Source: Pseudobdellovibrionaceae bacterium (GTDB lineage: Bacteria; Bdellovibrionota; Bdellovibrionia; Bdellovibrionales; UBA1609). Taken from it: 64,000 bases of DNA. This document shows positions 16,700 to 25,536 of this stretch, piece after piece. The position numbers and the translations under genes are program-made. The notes below the pieces were generated by a model. It saw nothing but the letters and a program-made list of their open reading frames with translations. It was not told where the DNA came from and did not search any database. The first letter of the stretch is position 1. Each line of letters starts with the position of its first letter. The stretch lies in NCBI GenBank assembly GCA_947444305.1, contig CANEZP010000014.1, forward strand, positions 50,917-114,916, given 5' to 3'.

Positions 16700-17911
16700 T
16701 TAAGTGATGCGGGCGCCGGCCGCGCGGAAGGCTTCTTGCAATTCTTCGGCGTGCGAGGCGCTGCGGGTTTCGAGCAGAAATTCAATCGCGGTTTCGGACA
16801 TGCGAACCCCCGCGCGTACGCGGTCGTGTTTGACGTCCAAAACGTTGGCGCCTTTTTCGGCGATGATGTTCGTTAAACGTAAAAGCGTGCCGGGGCGATC
16901 GGGCACGATGCAGCTTATGCGGATCAAGCGGCCGCGCGCGCTAAGCCCGCGTTCGATCACTTTGGAAACTAAGTTCAAGTCGATGTTGCCGCCGCTTAAG
17001 ACTAAACATGATTTTTTGCCGAGATCCCAGCCGGCTTTTTCCGCACCCGCTAAGACAACGGCGCCCGAACCTTCGACCATCGTCTTCGCACGCTCTAGAA
17101 AGTAAACGATGCTCTCGGCGATTTCTTCGTCGTTCACTTCGATGATGTCGTCGACTAAACAACATATGTAGTCATCGTACATTTTTTGGCTGGGCCGTTT
17201 GACCGAGATCCCGTCGGCGATGGTGAGTACGCTCGAAACCGGATCGACCGGTACGTGCTTAAACATCTGCTTCATACCGGGCGCGGCGCTGGAAACGACG
17301 CCGTACACCCGCACCTTCGGATTTTTGGCTTTGATCGCCGTCGCGACTCCGGAAATCAAACCGCCGCCACCGATGGGCACGACGATCGAATCGAGATCAG
17401 GAATCTGCTCGCTAATTTCAAGCCCGACCGTCCCCTGCCCGGCGATGATCAACGGATCCTCGAAGGGATGAACGAAGGTATAGCCGTGCTTCGCTTCCAG
17501 CTCGCGGGCGTGCGCGTACGATTCGTCGTAGATGCGGCCTTGCAAAATGACTTCGGCACCGTAGGCTTGCGTCGCGATGATCTTCGCGAGCGGCGCGGTC
17601 TCGGGCATGACGACGTGGGCCTTTGCGCCCACCGAGCGCGCGGCGTAGGCCACGCCCTGCGCGTGATTGCCGGCGCTCGAAGCGACCAAACCTTTATCGA
17701 GTTCGGCGCGCGTAAGGTTGAGCATTTTATTAAGCGAGCCGCGAATTTTGAAACTGCCGGTGGTTTGCTGGTTTTCTAGTTTGAGAACGGCCTGCGTGCC
17801 CAGCCGCTCGGAGACCGATCGGGAATGATTGACCGGCGTGATTTGGATTTTGTCTTGGATGCGCTCGCGCGCCTTTAAAATATCGTCGAACGTGATGGGC
17901 ATGGCGCCCAT
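16700..17911 (-). CDS. ilvA: Threonine ammonia-lyase with ACT domain
   Basis: The 403-residue protein has the fold-type II PLP signature TTGSFKIRGSLNKM with Lys55, the glycine loop PIGGGGLISGVA, and SSAGNHAQGVAYAA. Residues from about 325 form a single ACT regulatory domain (RISCIVPDRPGTLLRLTNIIAEKGANVLDVKHDR). It deaminates threonine to 2-oxobutyrate, the first step of isoleucine synthesis, or acts catabolically like TdcB. One ACT domain fits the intermediate-length form. GGAG lies four bases before the ATG at 17911 and comes from the end of the zinc-ribbon gene just upstream, so the two are coupled. Confidence 0.93.
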   Translation of the reverse strand: MGAMPITFDDILKARERIQDKIQITPVNHSRSVSERLGTQAVLKLENQQTTGSFKIRGSLNKMLNLTRAELDKGLVASSAGNHAQGVAYAARSVGAKAHVVMPETAPLAKIIATQAYGAEVILQGRIYDESYAHARELEAKHGYTFVHPFEDPLIIAGQGTVGLEISEQIPDLDSIVVPIGGGGLISGVATAIKAKNPKVRVYGVVSSAAPGMKQMFKHVPVDPVSSVLTIADGISVKRPSQKMYDDYICCLVDDIIEVNDEEIAESIVYFLERAKTMVEGSGAVVLAGAEKAGWDLGKKSCLVLSGGNIDLNLVSKVIERGLSARGRLIRISCIVPDRPGTLLRLTNIIAEKGANVLDVKHDRVRAGVRMSETAIEFLLETRSASHAEELQEAFRAAGARIT

Positions 17912-17912
17912 T

Positions 17913-18137
17913 TCACTCCGTTTGCCAGTAGGCCGTCAAGCCCTGAAGGGGACGCCACTGGCCCACCTGCTCGGGTGCACGTAGCCCACCGTCGTAGAGC
18001 ACCGGCGTGTACTGATCGTTGAAATAGTAAAACGGCGCGAAAGGCTTCCCGCAGTCGTTACATTTACGAATCTGAGAATCTGATTCGCATAACGTTCCAC
18101 AAATATGACAGCGACGGTAAGTCCGTATCTGCTGCAT
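17913..18137 (-). CDS. Small zinc-ribbon protein
   Basis: The 74-residue protein (from the ATG at 18137; a GTG seven codons earlier is an alternative) has two pairs of cysteines, CHICG and CNDCG, spaced as in a zinc ribbon. These are followed by an aromatic stretch FAPFYYFNDQY. The stop codon is one base before the ilvA start. A nucleic-acid or protein-binding role is possible, but I do not recognise the family. The upstream 134 bases contain two hairpins without T-tracts (18188-18207 and 18234-18255). Confidence 0.75.
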   Translation of the reverse strand: MQQIRTYRRCHICGTLCESDSQIRKCNDCGKPFAPFYYFNDQYTPVLYDGGLRAPEQVGQWRPLQGLTAYWQTE

Positions 18138-18271
18138 AAACGATTCTCTTTTCACCACAGACTATTGTTATTGTTTGCCCGTATTCAGGTTCCCACACCG
18201 GGGAACCCATTGCAAATTGACGCATTGTGAGCTGGGTCGCTTCGAGGCGCGACCCGGAGAGATTTCGTGAT

Positions 18272-19489
18272 TTAGTTTTGCGGAGCGCCGATGTCGACCC
18301 ATTTTGTGATGACGTCACGCTCAAACTGGGGCAGCAAACCTGCGGGCGGCATAGGACGCGACGAATTATTCACGCGACTTCTAATGGCGGCGCTAGAGGC
18401 TACCGAGCCGGCGAACGTAGACATATTCAAGCCACCCGACGGATTCGCACCGCTGTGACAGCCGATGCAACGGCTCGCGAAAAAGCCGTATTGGTTGGAT
18501 GCGGTCGACAACTCAACGTACGTCACTCGAGCCGGTACGAGCGATCCGCCACCACCGATGGTGCCACCGGTGCCACCGCCGACGGGCTCACCGTTCGCGT
18601 TACGAATCTCCGCAAAGCGTAGTGCGAAGACGTCCGTCGCGGGATTCTTCGGATTGACGATACCTACGCCCGCCGCCGAATCGATGAGATCGATAAACGT
18701 ATTGCCCGACACAACCACGTTGTTGATCGCTTGGAAAGAAGTCACCGAAGCGAAGCGGGTTCCGTTTTTCAATATAGTTAGTTTATCTACCGAATACTGC
18801 GTACCGGCCTCGGCGCCGTCGCGAATCTTCGCTTGCGGAAGTCTAAATTCATAACCGATGTCGCTATTGTATTCGCGCACGGTGCCGTTCATTACGCCCG
18901 GACCGGACTCACGGTATTGAAGGCGTACGACCATTTTTACCTTACCGTTGTTCGCGGCAAGAGCGGAGTCGGTAAAAAGATCGAACTCAAGAGTCTTCCA
19001 CGGGCGTCTGTTCGTATCATTCGCAAGGTCGGTAATGGCGACGTCGCCGACGGAAGTATTTTTGCCCACGGTCGTGACCGCGTTGGCGTTCATGCAGTCG
19101 TCGAGTTGTTTATCGAGTGCGTTCCACTGACCGGCCATCGAGGCAACGAAACCCTCTTGACCAGGTCCATTGTTGGGACCGGGGTGACCGTCGTAGACCA
19201 TCATGCTGTTTAATTTTTCGCGGCCGGTGTTCATGAATGCCGTGAAGGCGAACGACGGATCGGCGCTGGCGAACCAACTAATCCCCTGCCCTCCGTTGTC
19301 GTGACACTGTGAACATTGCGAGCGGACATGTGGGTAGTAAGTGTCGGCAAAAGCCTTTTGGGCCGTGGCCAAGCACGTCTTACCGAGACTACTCATGTCG
19401 GTGTGAGAGGTCGAGTTCAGACCGCAGTTCTGAAACGCCAGCAATAATGTAGCAACCGACAATGCGGCAAAAACTGTATTTTTATTCAC
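18272..19489 (-). CDS. Lipoprotein with two c-type heme motifs
   Basis: The 405-residue product has a signal segment ending LLLAFQNCG; Cys22 could be lipidated although Asn at the -1 position departs from the standard lipobox. Two CxxCH motifs are present, CSQCH near residue 60 and CIGCH near residue 343, each with downstream methionines, so two c-type hemes are expected. The middle (about 120-300) is beta-rich and resembles a carbohydrate-binding or polysaccharide-lyase-like jelly roll. A GGGTGGTIGGGG linker precedes the second heme domain. It lies after a terminator, 83 bases from the DUF1501-like gene, and is probably transcribed from its own promoter. Confidence 0.82.
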   Translation of the reverse strand: MNKNTVFAALSVATLLLAFQNCGLNSTSHTDMSSLGKTCLATAQKAFADTYYPHVRSQCSQCHDNGGQGISWFASADPSFAFTAFMNTGREKLNSMMVYDGHPGPNNGPGQEGFVASMAGQWNALDKQLDDCMNANAVTTVGKNTSVGDVAITDLANDTNRRPWKTLEFDLFTDSALAANNGKVKMVVRLQYRESGPGVMNGTVREYNSDIGYEFRLPQAKIRDGAEAGTQYSVDKLTILKNGTRFASVTSFQAINNVVVSGNTFIDLIDSAAGVGIVNPKNPATDVFALRFAEIRNANGEPVGGGTGGTIGGGGSLVPARVTYVELSTASNQYGFFASRCIGCHSGANPSGGLNMSTFAGSVASSAAIRSRVNNSSRPMPPAGLLPQFERDVITKWVDIGAPQN

Positions 19490-19537
19490 AAGCCCCTCAA
19501 CCTACCTACTAATGAGACTTCAATTTTTAAAAACGCG

Positions 19538-19560
19538 GGCCACGCATTTTAGGCGTGGCC
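19538..19560 (-). terminator. Intrinsic terminator of the DUF1501 operon
   Basis: The stem GGCCACGC/GCGTGGCC with loop ATTTTAG lies 12 bases beyond the stop codon at 19573. On the minus strand it is followed by CGCGTTTTTAAAAATTG. It separates the operon from the cytochrome lipoprotein gene at 18272-19489. Confidence 0.75.
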
Positions 19561-19572
19561 TTCAACTTAAGA

Positions 19573-21009
19573 TTAAAGCGCGACTTTGATGACGCTTTCG
19601 AGAACCGCGCCGTCCAACGATCCACCGCGCGGCAGAACTCTGCGCAAAGCAGTTTCCCACTGAGCGCCGAAGGCAAAACGGGTGTAGTTCGCGAACACGG
19701 CTTGCGCCGCGGTCTCCGCGCTATTGCCGATCGGGGTCGACTCTTCGGCTTCCTGACCCATATTGTACGCGCCGATCTGCGGTCCGTTCGTTCGCGGACG
19801 ACCCGCGGGATCGTACATCAAAGTAAAGAACATGCCGGCGTTACCGCGATCGCTCACCCAGTTTGAACCGGGCATGGCTGACGTCGTCGAAACAACCGAG
19901 CCGTCGGAAGTGACGTAGATCATCAGCTTCTTGTTCATCAAGTGCGCCATTTGGATCATGCGGCCGACGGCTTCGCCCGCTTCACGGTCGCGCGTATCGC
20001 CCGAAGTACGAGTCCCGTCGTGATAGTCGTAACCACCGCGCTCGAGATTCACGCTGCCGGCTTTACCGGTAAGAGCGTTGTAAACCATGGCCGAGAACAC
20101 GCGTTGTTCGCCGGTCGTAGCCGTAGTGAGGTTGCCATATAAGGTCGCAATCGCGGCGCCAACCGTAGGATCGCTCAACGGATCGACCGCGCCCGCGCCG
20201 GCCGCTACGAGTTCCACGTTTTTAACACCGGCGCACTCAACCAAGCTTTGTACGTGCGCGGCACTATTGATCGAAGCTAATCGGCGCGCTTGGCTTCCCG
20301 AAAGGCTGCTCGCCAATTTAGAAACTTTATCGCGCTGAGGCTGCGTCATGCCGGCGTTCAAAGCCGCCGTGTAGCCGATCGAATTCACGATCGTATTGAA
20401 GTTATTTACGACGAGCGGAGCCGGCGGTGAAAGCGTCGAAGGCTTCTGGTTGATACCGGTGGGCGTTCCGCGCGTGCCCATGTTCGGGAGAGTCGAACCG
20501 ACGAGTCCGCCCTTGTAGAGCATACCCGAAACGTCGAATAAGTTTTCCGAAGAATCATCACGTGATTGAACGCAACCGGCGACGAACGCGGTTTTGTCGC
20601 GCGCCGCTTGGCTCGCTTGCGATTGAACGCCGACGATGAACTGGCTGTTTGCCGAAAAGTTGGGGTTACCAAATTCGGAGATCCGGGCCGGGATGTTCGA
20701 GCCCGATCCGTTACCCATTTTGTCGTAATTAGTTAACGGCGCGCCGTTAACATCCAAAGGCATGTAGTTCGAGGACAAGCTCGCGCCACCCGCGAGGTTC
20801 AAAGTGACGAAGGCGACGGTCCCGCTGCTTTCGGCCGCGCAGGTCGCGGCGTTAGCAAACGGTGCGGTCAATAATCCGAGCGCGCCCGGCACCAAAGCCT
20901 GCGCCGCAAAGGGGATCAATCCGTAGCCAAGGAATTCGCGGCGAGTGCGCGGTTTCGCGTGGCCCATCTTTGCCCAAATCGGCATTTCTTTACGTGTTAC
21001 TTTTCCCAT
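19573..21009 (-). CDS. Tat-exported DUF1501-like protein
   Basis: The 478-residue protein has a twin-arginine signal, TRREFLGYG near residue 22, followed by a hydrophobic stretch ending in AFANAA-type cleavage (PFANAATCAAE). The C-terminal half carries the sulfatase-like fold features of DUF1501: VNLERGGYDYHDGTR, REAGEAVGRMIQ and MIYVTSDGSV. DUF1501 proteins commonly pair with cytochrome-c-like DUF1800/DUF1592-type proteins in planctomycetes and delta-proteobacteria, and cytochrome-like genes flank this one too. Biochemical function of the family is not established. It is followed by a terminator and preceded by a lipoprotein gene 18 bases away. Confidence 0.8.
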   Translation of the reverse strand: MGKVTRKEMPIWAKMGHAKPRTRREFLGYGLIPFAAQALVPGALGLLTAPFANAATCAAESSGTVAFVTLNLAGGASLSSNYMPLDVNGAPLTNYDKMGNGSGSNIPARISEFGNPNFSANSQFIVGVQSQASQAARDKTAFVAGCVQSRDDSSENLFDVSGMLYKGGLVGSTLPNMGTRGTPTGINQKPSTLSPPAPLVVNNFNTIVNSIGYTAALNAGMTQPQRDKVSKLASSLSGSQARRLASINSAAHVQSLVECAGVKNVELVAAGAGAVDPLSDPTVGAAIATLYGNLTTATTGEQRVFSAMVYNALTGKAGSVNLERGGYDYHDGTRTSGDTRDREAGEAVGRMIQMAHLMNKKLMIYVTSDGSVVSTTSAMPGSNWVSDRGNAGMFFTLMYDPAGRPRTNGPQIGAYNMGQEAEESTPIGNSAETAAQAVFANYTRFAFGAQWETALRRVLPRGGSLDGAVLESVIKVAL

Positions 21010-21027
21010 ACTGTATTTCCCCCAACC

Positions 21028-21660
21028 TTAGTAAACCAAAGAGTCAAATGACGAGAGCATCGAAGAACAAGCACCGAGGATCACACGACGGGTAAGCTGC
21101 GCATTTTGCGTCTCGCCCGCAGACATTTCCGCGAAGTAACCATTTAGAATCGCCATCTCTTCCCCGTTAATACGGCGGCCGTAGAAGGCTTCGCCCATCG
21201 CGCTTACCGCTTCGGCAAACGTTGCGGCATTCGGTGCGGCGCTAAAGTCCACGCCCGGGAACAAGGTACGCGCACCGCCCGCGGAAGATTCCTTGGTGAT
21301 GGCGCCGTTGCACACGTCACCGGCGAGCGAAGTCGAAGCCAACATCAACGGTGAGTTCATGTTACCTAAGTTCGGGGTCGCCGACAGCGTACCGAAGCGC
21401 GAAAGATATTCGGGCCGAGATACGGGCGTCGTGCTCTGTCCGGTCACGTTGAGCATCGACTGATAGGTTTGCTCGGCGGTGAGCAAAACGATCGGTGCGT
21501 TGGTCGCTTCAAAGACCGAAAAGATTTCGAGTGACCTGGTTCCGGTGCCCTGACGGGATTCGAAAAGCGCAGGCGAACAGTTAAAGCTCAAAGTTGCAAG
21601 ACCGCACATGCCGGCCAAGATCACGCTGATTTTTTTCCACTTTGTACTTAATGTTTTCAT
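21028..21660 (-). CDS. Lipoprotein of the DUF1501 operon, unknown function
   Basis: Starting at the ATG at 21660 (preceded by AAGTGGGGAA) the product is 210 residues. The signal region GLATLSFNCSPALF contains a cysteine in lipobox position but again with Asn at -1. The mature part includes LTAEQTYQSMLNVTGQ and a helical tail with FYGRRINGEEMAILNGYF and RVILGACSSMLSSFDSLVY. It is sandwiched between the DUF1501-like gene and the CKGCH protein, 15-18 bases from each, so the three form one operon. I recognise no family. Confidence 0.75.
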   Translation of the reverse strand: MKTLSTKWKKISVILAGMCGLATLSFNCSPALFESRQGTGTRSLEIFSVFEATNAPIVLLTAEQTYQSMLNVTGQSTTPVSRPEYLSRFGTLSATPNLGNMNSPLMLASTSLAGDVCNGAITKESSAGGARTLFPGVDFSAAPNAATFAEAVSAMGEAFYGRRINGEEMAILNGYFAEMSAGETQNAQLTRRVILGACSSMLSSFDSLVY

Positions 21661-21675
21661 TGGATTCCCCACTTC

Positions 21676-22911
21676 TTACATTCTGCATTTAGGGTGAGCG
21701 GCGACAGTCTTGAAAAGCTCTCTGAGCTTAAACTGATTGTCCCCCGCGAATTTCATCCCCAGTGATACGTACAGAATTTCGGCTTCCGCCTCAGGGAGGT
21801 TGTACTTACAAACAGAGTCCCAAACGTGCTTCGCCATACAAGTGGAGAAGCGGTTTGATTTGGCGATTAGATCGCCGAACGTTCTTGCACCGCTACCGCC
21901 GGCGACGTTGCTGCCGGTCCAACCGAAGCGAAGCGCGTTTGTTCCGTGATTGGAGTTATTCACCCAGCTATCGTTCGATGTAACGTAACCGGTGGGAAAT
22001 TCGATGAAGATGTTCGGTTGGCGATCGCGGTTCAACTTGGAAACGACCAAATTGTTTTGAGCCAAGAGCGGCGCAAAGTTACCGGTTGAGAGACCGACGT
22101 ACGAAGCTACGTTTTGCGTCGGGCTAAAATCCCATTTCGCAAATGCGCCGCGGAAGCCGTCCATCTGAGTGTGACAGCCTTTGCAGCTCGTCTGGAATTT
22201 CTGGGGATCACCACCCGGCGACCGGCTGATATCGCGGCCGATGCGGTTTTCCGGAGCGTTCGTGTCGGCAAAGTTCTCGATCTTTGCGCACATGAATTCA
22301 CGGAAGGTGTATTCGATCATGCGGCGGTTCGTGCCGGCAACCGCGTGGGCCGACAAGAAAGCGCGCGAAGTCAAAACGCCCGCGGGATCCGGATTCGCAG
22401 CCGTCGCCGTCGGTGACGTCGCTACGACTTGGCCGTCGACCCGCTGAAGTGCGGCGCCGATATCTGCCAATTTATTAAGTTCTAAATAATGGTTATTTGA
22501 CATGAGGATGTCGGGGATCAACGCGTTACTTACGGTCGTCTGGCCACGGTAATAGAAGTTACCGGTCAACAATTCACGCGCGTCCGTTTGATCGCGGGTC
22601 ACGCCCATGAAGGCGGCCACGAAATCGTTAAAGTCTGCGCTGACCGTTTCTTCACGGGTCGACAATTTCAACGCCATCTGTTTTACGGTGACGTTTAGAA
22701 ATTGCGGTTTGCTAACCGCGATTTCGGCGGCGCCTACGCGGTCACCAGACTGAATGCGATTAGCCATGTCGTCGATAGCCGGCGAATTAGCCGGCCATTT
22801 GACGCCCGTGATGCGTTCGAGCATCCACTGCGCGTCGCCACGTGGTGATTTATCTTGAGCATGAGCCGCGACCGTAAAGAACAGGCCGCATAGTGCGATA
22901 CGTACTAACAT
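21676..22911 (-). CDS. Exported protein with one c-type heme motif
   Basis: The ATG at 22911 is chosen because GGGGGGGGAA lies directly upstream and a signal peptide (IALCGLFFTVAAHAQ) follows. The product is 411 residues. A CKGCHTQMDGFRGAF motif near residue 249 indicates one c-type heme or a degenerate cytochrome fold. The region before it (FREFMCAKIENF, IGRDISRSPGGDP) and the end (CKYNLPEAEAEILY) recall the DUF1588/DUF1585-type proteins found beside DUF1501 genes. It is the first gene of the operon and faces the + strand gene at 23260 across 348 bases. Confidence 0.8.
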   Translation of the reverse strand: MLVRIALCGLFFTVAAHAQDKSPRGDAQWMLERITGVKWPANSPAIDDMANRIQSGDRVGAAEIAVSKPQFLNVTVKQMALKLSTREETVSADFNDFVAAFMGVTRDQTDARELLTGNFYYRGQTTVSNALIPDILMSNNHYLELNKLADIGAALQRVDGQVVATSPTATAANPDPAGVLTSRAFLSAHAVAGTNRRMIEYTFREFMCAKIENFADTNAPENRIGRDISRSPGGDPQKFQTSCKGCHTQMDGFRGAFAKWDFSPTQNVASYVGLSTGNFAPLLAQNNLVVSKLNRDRQPNIFIEFPTGYVTSNDSWVNNSNHGTNALRFGWTGSNVAGGSGARTFGDLIAKSNRFSTCMAKHVWDSVCKYNLPEAEAEILYVSLGMKFAGDNQFKLRELFKTVAAHPKCRM

Positions 22912-23259
22912 TTCCCCCCCCGGAACCTTAAAATAAAAACAATTTACATACAGCTTCTGCATACGCGAGGTTTTCAGTTACGTGCCGCTTTGTGAGACTG
23001 AATGATTACTTCTTTATCTTAGCCGCTTTTACGTTCTTTGCGACGTCCAATTGCGATCCTATCTCGTAAAAATCTAGACCTTCCTCGGGCGGGCCACTTG
23101 TTCGGTTTGAGAGTAAAAACGTCTCACGATGAAGCACCAAAATGAGACAAAAAAACTAGACACCTGTGCGCGCATTCCGGCACATGATCAGGCCCTCGAC
23201 ACCCAAGTCTTTTGAGTTACAATATAAGAAGGTCCCTACATTGCGAGTATGTAAACAGT
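22912..23259. other. Divergent promoter region
   Basis: This 348-base gap separates two divergent secreted-protein genes. It has no open frame of note. It holds an imperfect inverted pair GTCTCA/TGAGAC (23121-23148) before a short A-tract and the + strand promoter described separately. Confidence 0.5.
23196..23223 (+). promoter_or_regulatory. Candidate sigma70-type promoter
   Basis: TCGACA and TACAAT are separated by 16 bases and lie 36 bases before the ATG at 23260. This fits a housekeeping-type promoter for the secreted Cys/Gly-rich protein. Confidence 0.4.
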
Positions 23260-24786
23260 ATGAGTGGTTCTACGTCCTTCTTAATATATGTCGCATTTTT
23301 CGCTAGCCTTGTTGGTGGCGCGGGCCTTTCCCAGTCTGCGTCAGCGGGAAAATGGTCCGATAAATGTGAGCAAGCCGGAAAAAAATCGGAGGCCGCTTGT
23401 AAGGGCGCTTCAAACGGAGCAAAAGCGGTTGATACCGCGCAAGCGAATGGAAACATCGCAGGAGTTGGCAGTAGTTCCACCGTGAATCCCGCCGCCGGCG
23501 CTCTCCAACAACAAGCTAAGGATCAAGCCGGCCGCCTCACCGCCGCGAAGAATAAGTGTGAAGAAGAAAAGAACGATTGCGAAAAAAAATGTGAAGAAGA
23601 AGAAAAGAAGAGGCAGAGCAAAGAAAATCTTCCCGATGGCCCCAACGGTCCGCCGCCGGAAAAAGTAGAAGCCAAAGCAGACAAAGGTCCGTTGAAAGAG
23701 AAAAAGCAAAGCGCGTGCATTGCTCCGATCATGGCGATGATGGGTGACTTAGGTTCAGGCGCGGCCGATGCGTCGAAGGCCGCGGCGGATTCCGGCAAGA
23801 CCGGCGGTTCGTCTGGCGGTATGCCCCCGATGCCGCCCATGCCCCCGCCCGGTGGTGGTGATAAGAAAGAAGACGCGACGAAACCGGATCCCGCGGTGAC
23901 GCCCGTTTTGAATTGCGAGACCGAAGGGTACGCGAAGTACTCGGATTGTAACGGTCATTACATTACGAAGTGCGAGACCGCGATGAACTCCCCCACGTGC
24001 GAACCTTTTATCGCACGTTACTGCGGAGCCAACACGCCGGCGCAACCCACGATGTCCGGTAACGATTCTTTAAGTTTATCCGCGCAGAGCACGGCCGCGG
24101 CCGCCGCGACCGCGAACCTCGTCGCCGACAAACAAGGCGAAGGACTCGGTTCCGCTTTCTGTAAGAAGGTCACCGCGTACCGTTTTTGCCAAATGGCCGG
24201 GCGCCAACAGTGCCCGAGTTGTAAAAATCAAAACAGCGCTTGGGCTTCGAACAACAACGCCGGCCAACTCGCCGACGCACAAAAAACTTGCCCGACCGAT
24301 CCCGTCTTCTTAGATCCCGCGGTACTTAAGCAAGTGAACGGCGCGACGGGCATCGGCACTTCGGCCCCGGCAGCAGGATCCACGACTTCGGCAACAGATC
24401 GCCTTTCTTCCGCGGTCGATACGCCCGGCGTGGGCGGCGGAACCGGTGGCGGAGCCATGGGTGGTGCCGGTGGTGCGGGTTCAACCGCGAACAATCCTAC
24501 GGGCGGCGTTCACGAAGGTGCTTACACCGGTCCGAGTTTAGCGGACGGCGCGGGCTACGGCGGCGGCGGTGGTGGCGGCGCATCTGACGACGGCAGCGCT
24601 TCGGGCCCCGGCTACGATCCTGCTTCGGTGAATGGAATAGCTAAGCGCGGACCCGCGGCGACGCTCGCTTCGCAAGGCGGACCGAAAGATGTGGCCGTAC
24701 AATACGGCCCGAGCGTCTTTTCGATTCAAAGTACAACCTATCGCGACATGTGCGCGAAAGGCCGCTTCTTACACTGCCGCCGGTGA
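23260..24786 (+). CDS. Large secreted Cys/Gly/Pro-rich protein, unknown family
   Basis: From the ATG at 23260 the product is 508 residues. A signal peptide ends in SASA. Residues about 30-125 are helical and have the framework Cys-x10-Cys, then Cys-x6-Cys-x3-Cys inside a charged coiled coil (CEEEKNDCEKKC). A Pro/Met/Gly linker follows, then a second Cys-rich part (about 225-350) with CETEGYAKYSDC and CPSCKN, and a long Gly/Ser/Ala region. The C-terminus has DVAVQYGPSVFSIQS. The first framework recurs in the gene at 60320 and the tail motif in the gene at 61285. It overlaps the end of tpiA by 18 bases, tail to tail. Function is unknown; an extracellular or envelope role is likely. Confidence 0.8.
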   Translation: MSGSTSFLIYVAFFASLVGGAGLSQSASAGKWSDKCEQAGKKSEAACKGASNGAKAVDTAQANGNIAGVGSSSTVNPAAGALQQQAKDQAGRLTAAKNKCEEEKNDCEKKCEEEEKKRQSKENLPDGPNGPPPEKVEAKADKGPLKEKKQSACIAPIMAMMGDLGSGAADASKAAADSGKTGGSSGGMPPMPPMPPPGGGDKKEDATKPDPAVTPVLNCETEGYAKYSDCNGHYITKCETAMNSPTCEPFIARYCGANTPAQPTMSGNDSLSLSAQSTAAAAATANLVADKQGEGLGSAFCKKVTAYRFCQMAGRQQCPSCKNQNSAWASNNNAGQLADAQKTCPTDPVFLDPAVLKQVNGATGIGTSAPAAGSTTSATDRLSSAVDTPGVGGGTGGGAMGGAGGAGSTANNPTGGVHEGAYTGPSLADGAGYGGGGGGGASDDGSASGPGYDPASVNGIAKRGPAATLASQGGPKDVAVQYGPSVFSIQSTTYRDMCAKGRFLHCRR

Positions 24787-25536
24787 TGCGGATAATCTGT
24801 AGATAGAAAGAAAATCGTCAACCTTGAGCGACGCGCCCCCGATGAGGAAGCCGTTGACGTTGTTGATGCCGGCGAGCGAGCGCGCGTTGTCGGCCTTTAC
24901 GCTACCGCCGTAGAGAATCGGTACTTCATTGGCGGTTTGCGCACTCCACTCTTTTAAAGCTTTACGTAAAATTGAATGCGCTTCTTCAACTTGGAGAGGT
25001 GTCGCGACTTCGCCCGTGCCGATCGCCCAGACCGGTTCGTACGCGAGCCACATGGGCTTCGTAGGATCGGCGGCCTGCAAGCCACCGCGCGTTTGGCGAA
25101 CGATCACTTCTTGCGTACGGTTCCAGCGGCGGTCGTCGAGCGTTTCGCCCACGCAAAGAATGGGCGTAATGCCCATCCCTTGAAGCGCTTGGACTTTCTT
25201 AGCAAGCAGATCGTCGGCCTCGCCGAAGATTTGCCGGCGTTCGCTGTGCCCGACTAAACAAAACTGCGCACCCATCTCTTTCAAGATTTGCGGCGAGTTT
25301 TCGCCGGTGAATGCACCGGCGGCTTCGAAGTAAGAATTCTGCCCGCCCCAGCGGAGCGACGAACCTTTCAATTGTTGCGCGACTTCGAAAGCCACTAAGG
25401 CCGGCGGCATAACGACGAGCCGGCTTTGCTCTTCGGGCTTAGCTTGCTCTTTCAGTTTGGAAATAAACTCGGCCGCCTGCGCGGGACTCTTGTTCATCTT
25501 CCAATTGCCGACGCAGTAAAATTCGGGCTTCGACAT
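24769..25536 (-). CDS. tpiA: Triose-phosphate isomerase
   Basis: The 255-residue protein has all catalytic features: NWKMNK with Lys13, LVGHSERR with His97, and AYEPVWAIGTG with Glu167, plus the phosphate-gripping LYGGSVKADN. It interconverts dihydroxyacetone phosphate and glyceraldehyde 3-phosphate. It follows pgk with a one-base overlap (TAATG), completing a gapA-pgk-tpiA block. Its last codons overlap the convergent gene ending at 24786. Confidence 0.97.
   Translation of the reverse strand: MSKPEFYCVGNWKMNKSPAQAAEFISKLKEQAKPEEQSRLVVMPPALVAFEVAQQLKGSSLRWGGQNSYFEAAGAFTGENSPQILKEMGAQFCLVGHSERRQIFGEADDLLAKKVQALQGMGITPILCVGETLDDRRWNRTQEVIVRQTRGGLQAADPTKPMWLAYEPVWAIGTGEVATPLQVEEAHSILRKALKEWSAQTANEVPILYGGSVKADNARSLAGINNVNGFLIGGASLKVDDFLSIYRLSASPAAV

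Noticed and set aside
18188..18255. Two hairpins (18188-18207, 18234-18255) as terminators
   Set aside because: Neither is followed by a T-tract on either strand; they may only be structural.
23409..23840. Minus-strand frames rich in Phe inside the Cys/Gly-rich gene
   Set aside because: They are mirror images of Lys/Glu-rich coiled-coil codons on the + strand.
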